DNA from: Scortum barcoo
Lineage: Eukaryota > Chordata > Actinopteri > Centrarchiformes > Terapontidae
NCBI GenBank assembly: GCA_023238725.1
Contig: CM041550.1
Coordinates: forward strand, 10,742,440-10,806,439
Reading direction: 5' to 3'
Length of the DNA stretch: 64,000 nt
In this document: positions 26,647 to 35,981 of the stretch, in pieces
How the letters are laid out: every line of letters begins with the position of its first letter
Position numbering within the stretch: the first letter of the stretch is position 1
Program-made: the position numbers and the translations under genes
The notes under the pieces: generated by a model
Told to the model about the DNA's origin: nothing
Seen by the model: the letters and a program-made list of their open reading frames with translations, nothing else
Databases searched by the model: none

Positions 26647-28667
26647 CCTCAGTAATCGCCTCTAAATCCTACATGTTCTCAAAGCTCTTAATGTGGACTG
26701 TGATTCTACATTCATTAAATGTTTGGTTTTCCATAACAATAGACCGAACTCGCTGGGTGAGCCCGGTGGTCGTTCTTTGTTCATGAGTCGCTGGTGGGAG
26801 TGAACGACCACATAGAGGAATGAGTCGGGAACAGTAAACGGTCTTTCCCTGCACGGAGTGGTCTTTCCTTCACAAACTCTGTAGGCCAACTCACTGGGGT
26901 TTCCTGTACACTCATACTTTCCAAAAAATGAGGTTTCATGAAACTGCTGACCAGCAAAGCTATCCACTAACCCCACCTAGTATGCAGGCCAATGACCTTG
27001 ATTCAGGTTTGGTTGTATAATAGGCCTATATAACACCTTGTTGGATGGTGTTGGGTGAAAATCACACCTTGCAAAAGAGATTTTTAAGGCTTTTTAAGGA
27101 TCTGGGACAAATATGCCATTCATGTCCATACAAATTGAACAGGTTTGACTCAAAAGCAAAATACTGTTGTCTCTGACTCATTTTGCTGATGTTTCCTTTC
27201 GCTCACACATTAATCTTGCTTTTGTTTGTCCCCCTTTCCTGAAAAACCACTTTATTACATGGTGTGGTACCCATTACAGTTTAGGGAGAAATCAAAAGTG
27301 CTTCTTCTGACGCAACAGGTCTCCCTGGTAATACGAATGCTGCAGAATCATCAGCCGAGAATGAGATTGATAACGATTGACCTACTTTAAAAGGCCTTTA
27401 ATGCGAACCTTTAATCCATGTCAAGAAATGATCTGTAGTTACAGTGGTCCACTAGCAGCAATAAAATACACGCTACTGATCATTTCAAGTCTCTTAGTCA
27501 GTGCCAGAAGTTGATGAGTATGTGTGACGTTAATCATCAGCATCTCATTATTCCAGTTACCACCCGACAGCAACCCGTTCACCTCTTATCTAAGCAGTCA
27601 GACAAGGTGATACTTGGGGTAATTGGGTCATTGCAGCAGCAGATTCGAGGTGCAGATAACAAATAAAAACAGCATCTATTATCAAACTGACCAAATAATC
27701 TGTCATATAAGTAATAACATCTTCATTGGGAACATTTTGCAAAACAGAGTAGCCACGTTTATGCTGAATCTTCTCCCAAACACCTCAAATCTGCTACAAA
27801 CCTACAACCCTTTTCTCAATGAACACAAACAACCGTAAACTAAACTAAGCCGGGCACAACTTAAACTACACAAAACCAGAAATGCTCCACTGTAAATGTT
27901 TGCTGAATGGGACCGGGCAAAACAAGCGCAATGACCAACCACAGGGTTTGGCAGTTTCCCAGCAAACACCAGCACTGGACTAAAAATGACTTTGTAATCA
28001 GAGGGTTTAGAGAGCAAACAAAGAGGGAGGGAAGAAACCAGGGAATGACAGAGTGAGCCTATGAATTACTTAGCAGACATGTCTCTCCCTCTCTCCTCCC
28101 AGCAAGAGATAATGGGGACCATCCGTCTTCTTGCCCTCCTTTACGCCCCATCTTTTGACCGCTCGTCTGCATCCAGGTCAGCTGAGAAATACCACAGGTC
28201 CTCTCCAATAACTGTGATGTGCAGAATTTGGTAGGCGGGGATTTCAGTCTACCAGCATTGTCAGCAAAAGCGGAGCTACCAAACTGGATGAATAACGGCA
28301 CTGATTAAAGGCCCGAAAACATTTTGCTATCAGTGTCCGCCATGAACACACTATTTAAAGTTTTGGTTCTTTGACATGAGAAATTTCTGTGTTTGTGTTT
28401 TTGTCTGAGCTTTCTCCTGCTTGTATGAAGTGGGCAGGGCCGAGTTAGGAAACAGGTGATGTCACACACCTCTACGCAGCTGGTGAGTTGTTTGGTTACT
28501 GTCAATCAAACCTGACCAAAACACACCCAGAGAGTCTTGTTGAAACAGATAAGCTGAGATTTTCCCTGTTCAACACTTCGAGGAATGACTCACGCCAAGA
28601 ATTTGATGAGAAGATTGATACCACCCTCGTGTGTGGCGCAGTAAATATGTTGCTGGAGCCAGCAGCA

Positions 28668-28850
28668 GGATAGCTTAGCTTAGGACAAAGAGTAGAAAGA
28701 CGGAGAAACAGCTAGTACGGCTTTGCCCAGATGTAACAAAGTCAACTACCTGCACCTATAAAGGTCGCCAATATATGTTAAAAGGCATGTGTTTAGTCCA
28801 TACAAAAAAAAAGTGTAAACTGAAACTTATTTACCATAATGTCAAACCAT
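28668..28850. repeat. Degenerate dispersed fish repeat ('TTAGCTTAG...' type)
   Basis: The order 'agcttagcttaggacaaaga', 'ggagaaacagctag', 'aacaaagtcaactacctgca', 'gtttagtccatacaaa', 'gtgtaaact' closely follows a repeat common in percomorph genomes. I recall its consensus as starting CTTAGCTTAGCA, passing GGGAAACAGCTAGC and AACAAAATC, and ending with AATCCGTACAAA and GTGTAAAA. It supports a percomorph origin for the window. Confidence 0.65.
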
Positions 28851-30744
28851 TCATTTAATAAGCAACATCTAAAGATGTTCTTCTAAACTTAGTTATGAAT
28901 ATTTACTGTTATGGAAAAAAGCCAAAGATTTAAAGCCACATTTTGAGGGGCTTTAAAGCTAGAAAACCTTTTTTAGTTACTTTAAGTCCATTTTCCACAT
29001 TTAAAGTGATTCCGGGTTTAACTCAGTGTAGGTATCCAGATCATTTACTAATCCTGCTTTGCGCGCAAGCCCTAAGTCTACACATTATTTAACTACCTGG
29101 ATGTATTGAATAACAGAGCAACATTAAGACGAGTTACAGGTAAAGAGCACGATTGCATATTCAAAGCACCACAAACAGAATTACTTGTCTACATGTTCAG
29201 GTTATCAAAATGACTGGTTGGTGGAGCTCTCAAGTTCTCAAGACTGAAGGGTGAAAAAAATCTAAACATTTTAGGACACACGATCATGAGGAAACAAACA
29301 CAAAGCTTGATAGACTGAAAGCAAATGCATCTCTACAGGAAATACCATTTATTATAGCCACAATAAGAGAGCGCAGACTGTTTATTTCACACATCGGCAG
29401 GCCTAAGCTGCTGACGCTGGAACATTATCTTGCCGAGCTGCTGGACCGCCTCAGTCTCATGTCATCCTGATGGCCGCTGCTGCTAAACTGCTTAAGAAAA
29501 CATACATGACACGTCTATTCAGCCTCATGAATAATACAGCGTCCGCGTACACTCGCACACACCTACTGGTAAAATCCAAGACGTGTCTCTCAGTGGGGAC
29601 GAGCACGGCTTAAAATCCCTGCGAGAGGAGCTCGTTGAGAGGGATAGAGAACCTGCGGGACTCTCAGGCTCTCATCTCCTTCCAATAAAACAAGTCGTCT
29701 ATTCTATCTCGAGACAGGATGCGGCGGGGAGGCAACCGAAGGGCATCGTCATGAGGTGAAGAGTTCACTACGGAGAGCAGGAATAGGATTTGAGACTAGG
29801 GGGGAGAGAAAAAAAAAGAGGTTGTTTTTTTCGTTACGCAAAATAGAGCGACGTTCTCGTCTTTGATCAGGGGGAAACTAGAGGAAATACAGAGGTGGGG
29901 GAGTCATTTTAAGAGGAATGAAAGAGAAAGAGAGAGATGCTAGGTAAGAGACAACAGAGCATGTCAGTGGAAGAAAGGCCAGAAAGAGAAGCAGAAGGCA
30001 GCAGAGTCGGGTGAGATAGTGCTATCAGAGCTCAAACATGGCAGGATGTGACATGTGGAGAGCAGGAAGAGGAAACTGGACAGATATAGATTAATTTGGT
30101 AGCAGCTCCTGAAAACATGTCTATCCCATTAGGGGCCTCAGCTGCGGTTAATGTGCTTATCAAAGCGTGCACCTTTTGGTCTGTTCCTAACCCCAGTGCG
30201 TTAGCGCATGCAGCCGACGTGGAGAAAGACTTTTAATTCAAGTGAGGGTCAGTGGGTTTTTCTATTATTTCGAGTTCCAGGACTACACACATGGTCTTGC
30301 GGAGTTCTCAGTTTCTCCAGTGTTGGCAGGAAACAGGGTCACATCCCGGGGTCAAATCCCAGACCTAATCCGACTTAATGTAGGCCATTAATTAGTATGA
30401 CTTCACACACAGAGCTCAGCTAATTTCACCACGTGAGAGCTGCTCAAATAAAGTTAAACAATGAGGCTCATTGAACAAAAAAACCCCAAAAGAAAGCCTT
30501 TGTGAACAATGAGCCCCCTCTTCATTATTTACACTGCACCGAGACTCTGCATTTAAGGATTTCAAGTCAACAGGAGGATGAGCCCGGCTTTGTTTACTCT
30601 GCGCTGTAATGAATGACTATAGTCAAATGTGAAGTAGTTCTAACATCAAGTATGATGGGAAAAAAAGAGGTTTCAGTTGACAAGTTGTACAAATATGGGC
30701 AATTTCTAGCTACATTAGATGTCACATCCAGAGTTAGTGACAGT

Positions 30745-30770
30745 GATATTTGCCCTTTAGGACAAATATC
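30745..30770. repeat. 26-bp near-perfect palindrome
   Basis: The block from 'gatatttg' to 'caaatatc' is its own reverse complement except for one mismatched pair. It lies inside a short open frame on each strand. The two frames therefore encode similar peptides there (DICPLGQIS and DICPKGQIS), a by-product of the palindrome and not evidence of a gene. Confidence 0.9.
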
Positions 30771-31833
30771 AAGTAAAGTGATTAGGGAGCACAATAAAAC
30801 CATATCAGTTAACACTGCTGTCTCATTGCATGAGATTTTGTATGGACTTTGTACAGTTATATGCTATGATGTCATTATTTTTCTGTCAGCTGGTCAAGTA
30901 TAACAGTTAAAAGACTTGTTTTATACCGATTGGACGTTTTCTTACATTTACAAGTATATCAAGTGTGACCATGAGTACTGTATGTTTGCAATGATGTAAG
31001 CGTTATCAAAGCACCTGATCCTGACCCAAAAATTTTAAGATAATAATGACTTAGTTCGATGTTTGATACTTTTTATAGACCTCCACATTCAAAAGCCTCT
31101 CCTTGCTGTTTCTGTATTGCAGTTAATCAAAGAACAAGTGGAAGGTAAAAAAAAAAAAAGAAAAGAGAGGGAGTAAGGAGTACTTCAACTAAAGACATGT
31201 TCACCAAAACTACTGTACAGATCAACAAAATCCTTGAAAAACTTAAACAGAGGATCCCAAAATTACTTATATAAAAATCCATAAACTTCCTTAATCTATG
31301 TAAGGACATTAATCACTGCTTCAGCTGGTGGGAGAAAGATCATTTATGGTAAAAGTCTTACAGTTCACAGAAGTTTATGTTAAAGAAAAGTGAACTGGTG
31401 TTAGTTCCTAACTTCCTTTTTCATGAACACAAAGGACAGAGCCTGTGGTTATGTGAAAAAAGCAGAGAGAGCCGTACAAAGAGCAGCATGGGTGTGTCAA
31501 CTCAGCTGTTCACGGCGGGCCACACTGCCATCTGATCAAACATTTGAGAGTCCCAAACGTGTGACATGCACAATCTCTGGACGACAACCGGGCACAGCTT
31601 TATTAACACATCTGTCTTTCTTTCTTTCTTAAAATGTGAAAACACAGCAGTGCAGAGCAGCGTGGCAGCTCCCAGCGCTGCAGCAGCAATAGACAAGAGG
31701 AGGAAAAACTACAGCAGAAGTTCAGTTTTATGGGGGGAAAGAAGGGGTGATGCTTTTGGAAACAGAAGACACGTAAAGGGCGGTGGTTGTCATGTCATAT
31801 CTGAACATAATCTGCCGCTGTCGGTCCGCTCAC

Positions 31834-31957
31834 CTTCAGACAGCTCCAGCTCCAGCTCCGCCAGCTTCTCCCGGACCTCCGCCGGCAGGGTCATCGCGAC
31901 GGCCGGCGTGGGCTCCAACATCACCGCGAGCAGCCCGGTGGAGGTCCTCTCGGCCAT
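31834..31957 (-). CDS. dip2a: DIP2-family protein, first coding exon (partial gene, dip2a-like)
   Basis: The exon encodes 41 residues plus the first base of a glycine codon. It starts at a strong-context ATG (GCCATGG) and ends in the donor G|GTGAG. The C-terminal part reads LPAEVREKLAELELELSE(G), the hallmark start of the DMAP1-binding-type N-terminal region in Disco-interacting protein 2. From memory the exon 1 junction of DIP2 genes also falls within this 'SEG'. 'LPAEVRE' is closer to DIP2A than to DIP2B (LPPEVRA) or DIP2C, so the dip2a name is likely but not certain. Full DIP2 proteins are about 1550 residues, with two adenylate-forming (AMP-binding) domains, and are implicated in lipid and acyl metabolism and neuronal development. 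Those domains lie outside the window. In-frame methionines at residues 13 and 22 are alternative starts. The gene lies in the same orientation as cflar. Confidence 0.85.
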
Positions 31958-32414
31958 GGCGCTCCGGCGAGACGCGCAGAGGAGGAGGAGGAGGAGGCAA
32001 CGCCACCGGGGGGAAAAAAATAATAAAAAAGAAAGGGAAAATTAAAAAGAAGGAGAAGAAGCCCTCCCCGCCCGGTTCCGGCTGAAGCAGCGCAAACAGG
32101 GTGTTGGTGCTTCTCCCGTCTCGCCGCAGCGTCGTGCAGATGTGCGTGCAGGAGCGTCTCCGGCCGGCATGACACGGGCCCTGCGCGCGGGGCTGGCGGA
32201 CACACCTGGCTGCAGTGTGTCCATGCAGTGCGTCGGGACGGGGCGGGCGGTGCGGGAGCTGTGGTGGGTGTGGGTGGAGGAGGAAGAGGAGGAGGAGGTG
32301 GAGGGAGACCTGCCGGTGTCGCTCCCTCGGCGCAGGCGGCGTTCTGGTCTGTCGGCGGCCGCTTCACTTCTCTAACTGTGTGAGGAGGGGAGTGTGGAGG
32401 AGGAGGTGGTGTTG

Positions 32415-32441
32415 GTGTGTGTGTGTGTGTGTGTGTGTGTG
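32415..32441. repeat. (GT)n microsatellite in dip2a-like promoter
   Basis: A 13-unit GT tract ending in a G6 run, inside the GC-rich promoter. Confidence 0.97.
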
Positions 32442-32553
32442 GGGGGACTCATTCAACTCCTCACAGCTCGCTCCCTTCCCACGGCGCAGTCGCCATTGCG
32501 TCATAGCAACAGCAGCCCCGGGCCGTGCGCGTTCACGAGCCCCGACTCTCACC

Positions 32554-32581
32554 GTGTGTGTGTGTGTGTGTGTGTGTGTGT
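32554..32581. repeat. (GT)n microsatellite in dip2a-like promoter
   Basis: A 14-unit GT tract at the upstream edge of the GC-rich promoter, about 110 bp from the other tract. Confidence 0.97.
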
Positions 32582-32692
32582 CGTGCCCCTGATGTTCCTC
32601 ATAAAACTTGGCTGATGCCTTGATGTTCCTACTGTCACCACCACAGTGCTGCGTGGCACTCAAGTGGTGCGTGCAGGGAGATTCAGTATTTT

Positions 32693-33690
32693 GACATGTG
32701 CACGTACTGTGATAAAAGTACTGGATAGACCAAGTGTTTCATTCATAAAAAAATGTTTGCGCACCTCTTCACAGTTTTTATAAAAGTGATTAAAACGTGG
32801 GCTCTGCATAAGTGTTACCTGCAAAAAAAAAGTCTGTTCACATTAATGCTTCAAAAAACAGAATACGTTTTTATATTGCATGTAAGTTAGGTTGTGTATG
32901 ATTAAAATACACTTAGTTTTCATTGCAGTTTACATTGATCTGGTGCTGCAAAACACTGAAGTCAATCCTGCATGTATATAGATGTGCACACACTGTGATA
33001 AGAGTATAGGTTAGACAAATGTACAATAGTGTTTCCTTCATGATCATTTTCACATCTCTGCACAGTTTTTATAGAAGTGATAAAAACATGGACTCTGCAT
33101 ACGTTTTAGCTGCAAGAAAAAGGCTATTCACATTAATACTTCAAAAAAACAGAATAAGTTTTTATATTGCATGTTATGGAAGTTGTGTATGATAAAAACA
33201 TAGTTCCTGCATGTATGTAGACATGCACACACTGTGATAAAAGTACTGGACAGACAAATGTACAGTAGTGTTTCCTTCATACTTATTTTCACATCTCTGC
33301 ATAGTTGTTATAATAGTGATAAAAACATGGACTCTGAAGTTTTAGCTGCACTACATGTGGCAAGAAAAAGGCTGTTCAAGTTAAAGTTTTTCTATTGCAT
33401 GTAAGTTAAGTTGTGTATGATTAAAATACACTTAGTTTTCATGGCAGATTACATTGATTTAAGGCTGCTAAGCACTGAAGTACATGCAGGGACTTGGGAG
33501 GTTCAATCCTGCATGTATATAGACGTGCACACACTGTGATAAGAGTATAGGTTAGACACATGTACAATAGTGTTTCCTTCATGATCATTTTCAAATCTCT
33601 GCACAGTTTTTATAGAAGTGATAAAAACATGGACTCTACATAAGTTTTAGCTGCACTACATGTGCATGCATATGGACATGTACACATACA
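32693..33690. repeat. Four-copy tandem repeat, unit ~240-300 bp
   Basis: Units begin at about 32693, 32981, 33220 and 33522. Each contains, in order, 'cactgtgata' (or 'tactgtgata'), a 'tagtgtttccttcat' block, 'cacagtttttat' then 'agtgat', 'aaaacatggactct', 'ttagctgca' and, in the first three, 'ttgcatgtaag' and 'gtgtatgat' blocks. Period varies (288, 239, 302) because of internal indels. Copies 2 and 4 are the most alike. The unit has no coding capacity or familiar transposon end. Confidence 0.88.
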
Positions 33691-35221
33691 GTGTATAATC
33701 GCCCTTTCATTTCCACAAAGTATTCTAATACTTTACCCATTCAGTATTTACTCCTTTGCACTATTTGTATTTGTTTACAATCTACAGAGCCTTTGGCTTG
33801 TATGTGGATGTTGTTCTTGCTTTTTTATATGTATTTACACCAATGTCTCACCTTCTTGTATGCTCAAGATTCAAGATCTCATATGCACAACAAATACAGG
33901 AAGCAGTTGTTGGCAATGAAATTCTAAAATAAATTAATATGAAAATCACAAAAAAAGGAGAACTTGGGACATAAAATATAAAATAGCACAAAAGATCAAA
34001 AAAGTAGTACAGAACATAGTATATTATTCAATGAGCCGTGGTGCAAGGAAGCATCTGCATTTGATATGTTTCTTCACTCCTTTATTCTGGGTTTTCCTTT
34101 AATTTAGCCATGGTTATTTCTTCAGTGTAAACTTCAGAAAACTGGAGTCAAATTCCCTGAATGTGTAACACAGTGTCTACAAACTTGAAAAGTGAAGCTG
34201 GCTCTGGCTCTGAATTGTAGGTGTTTTTCACATTTCATCATTGGATGCTGCACAAAAATGTACTGACTGATTGTCTATTCACTCGCTGCCAGGTTAGTTA
34301 GATTTCACTGTGATCTCAAAAAGCTTCCAGACAACAGAAGTAGACATAGTTGTTGAAGGGGATGTACTGAAAGGAGTTGATATGTCAACTTGAGTGTTAG
34401 CGCTGGTTGAAACTGATGTAATGAAAGTGCTCCAAGTACTTGAAGATTCATTTAAAGTTCAAGCACTGAAACAAGTTGCAATGTGAAATTAAGTGTAGGT
34501 AATAGATTGAATAAAAATAAGAAATTAGTGCCAGTGCAAGTGCATAAACTTAAAGACACCATCAACTGAAGTTTCATATCAATATTTCACGCAGTTTTTA
34601 GCTTCTTCAGTTTTTCAAACCAAAGTCAGGTTATAAATGATTGTATGATATGCAGGGTCTTGGGTTGTCTGGACAGATGGTGTAATGGTCATCAATTAAG
34701 CTGTAGTTTGATTGGAGTCTGGGTTGACAGCAATTAGGACTCAACACAAACAGAGGAGAAAATGGAATATAGGTGGAGGAGTGTTGCAAAGAGAGAAAAA
34801 AAAAGCCAAAACAGTAGCAGATCCCGTAAAAGTCATGAGTGGAGGCTGCGAGGGGTCAGCATCACATTATCAAATGTGGTGCTGTGGTACCACAAAACAC
34901 ACTAGTCATTATTTTTTAATAAATGCACTTTAAATTTATTATAAATTTATAGTAATGTAGCAAAGCATATTAGTATAACAGAAAATACCATCTGTTTATC
35001 CATACATAGTTTTATTATAAACATAAATACACAAAAGTAAAGTAATAAATAAACATACATGAATTTGACTCCATTCAGAATCATGAATATATTGTGAGTT
35101 TCATTATTAAAAAATAGCTTATCTGTCTTGTATATATACATATATATAGATGGAGAGAGAGAGAGAGAGAGATTAAAGGTACACATACAAATAAAAAAAA
35201 AACACAGGTGTGACAGCACAA

Positions 35222-35412
35222 GACATACGTACAATAGTGTTCTAGCTTCATAACAAATTAACTGAAGTGATAAAAACACGGACTCTTCATAGGCTAAGGT
35301 TGTTTTAGCTGCATTGTTTGAGGCAAGAAAGGGATGTTCACATTAATGCTTCAAAAAAGTTTTTTTTAAATGTATAGTAAGTTGTGTGTGATTAAAATAT
35401 ACTTTATACTTA
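35222..35412. repeat. Displaced fifth copy of the 32.7-33.7 kb repeat unit
   Basis: In the same order as the tandem units it has 'gtacaatagtgtt', 'gaagtgataaaaac', 'ggactct', 'gttttagctgca', 'ggcaagaaa', 'gttcacattaatgcttcaaaaaa' and 'gttgtgtgtgattaaaata'. It is separated from the array by about 1.5 kb of unrelated AT-rich sequence and lies in the same orientation. Confidence 0.8.
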
Positions 35413-35580
35413 CATTATTTTACATTAAACTATGCTTCAATTATTTTACATTTATTTAGACTGTTTTGTTGTATTGAATGAATTGACATGTGTTTCTATT
35501 GCAAGCTGTGTTTATATCTACCTGTTGATATTATTGTTGTTGTTGGTTTGGGTTGGGAACTGGACATCTTATGGTTAGAA

Positions 35581-35620
35581 TTATTATTATTATTATCGTT
35601 ATTATTATTATTATTTTATT
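35581..35620. repeat. (ATT)n microsatellite
   Basis: An imperfect TTA/ATT tract of about 13 units. It overlaps the likely cflar polyadenylation signal. Confidence 0.92.
35615..35620 (-). terminator. Candidate cflar polyadenylation signal AATAAA
   Basis: AATAAA on the minus strand, about 230 bases past the cflar stop codon. A second AATAAA at 35646-35651 is equally possible. Without transcript data I cannot choose. Confidence 0.45.
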
Positions 35621-35851
35621 TACCTTCATTTACATGTGTATTGAATTTATTTTAAAATATACCTGTACAAAAAACATTAACTTAGTAAATTTAGTTTCTT
35701 CTACAGTGTTTTGAGTAAATAGAACCAGTAGGTGTCACTGTATGCACATCAAAAAAATGTTCTTCTAAGGCAAAGAATATGCATTAATATGCATTATGAA
35801 AGTGTGTCTGAAAGAACTGAGGCTTTCGTGGAGGTGATGGTGATCAATCCT

Positions 35852-35981
35852 CTACTGTAAGTAAAGATCTTTCCGTAATGTATGTTTCAGATCAATGTAA
35901 TAGTTATGTCCCGGATGCCTTCTGTTATATTCAAAGATGGTCCCGTTCAACTCAGTATGAAGATCAACAAGATGCGTTTTC
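35852..35981 (-). CDS. cflar: cflar coding exon 9 (C-terminus)
   Basis: 130 bases after GTTTTGGCAG|, ending at TAG (35852-35854). It encodes LVDLHTELNGTIFEYN and the last residues HTLRKDLYLQ. It aligns with the human C-terminus (LLDLHIELNGYMYDWN, HTLRKKLILSYT). Confidence 0.94.

Larger units (their letters stand above)
1..31833 (-). other. dip2a-like intron 1 (partial, >31.8 kb)
   Basis: This is non-coding sequence downstream, on the minus strand, of the first coding exon of the DIP2-family gene. The exon ends in a good donor (G|GTGAG), so everything to the left edge should be intron 1. I looked for exon 2 of the family, whose protein continues with a conserved 'DITQKGYEKKR'-like stretch, and did not find it, so the acceptor probably lies beyond position 1. 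Long first introns are usual for DIP2 genes. The open reading frames here are short, rich in simple repeats and lack recognisable domains. Contents are microsatellites, homopurine tracts, poly-A runs and degenerate dispersed repeats, listed separately. Stretches between those entries show nothing I can name. Confidence 0.75.
31958..32600 (-). promoter_or_regulatory. dip2a-like promoter / 5' UTR, GC-rich island
   Basis: GC-rich, CpG-dense sequence lies immediately upstream of the dip2a-like ATG, in contrast with AT-rich flanks, as expected of a CpG-island promoter. The inferred 5' UTR close to the ATG is pyrimidine-rich on the sense (minus) strand, from GGA repeats and A-rich runs on the plus strand. 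A TGCGTCA sequence at 32497-32503 resembles a CRE. Two GT tracts flank the probable start region. I cannot place the transcription start. Confidence 0.65.
32600..35614. other. Intergenic region between cflar 3' end and dip2a-like promoter
   Basis: AT-rich sequence with no supportable gene. It contains the four-copy tandem repeat at 32693-33690, its displaced relative at 35222-35412, a (GA)n/(TA)n patch at about 35130-35172 and an ATT tract at 35581-35620. In 33700-35200 I see only AT-rich sequence with short chance reading frames. Confidence 0.7.

Noticed and set aside
30613..30903. 96-codon plus-strand frame
   Set aside because: It is AT-rich and overlaps an opposite-strand frame, with apparent similarity created by a palindrome. 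There is no domain.
32215..32592. Overlapping Arg/Gly/Cys-rich frames in the dip2a-like promoter
   Set aside because: They are produced by GC-rich and GT-repeat DNA in several frames at once, upstream of the recognised start codon.
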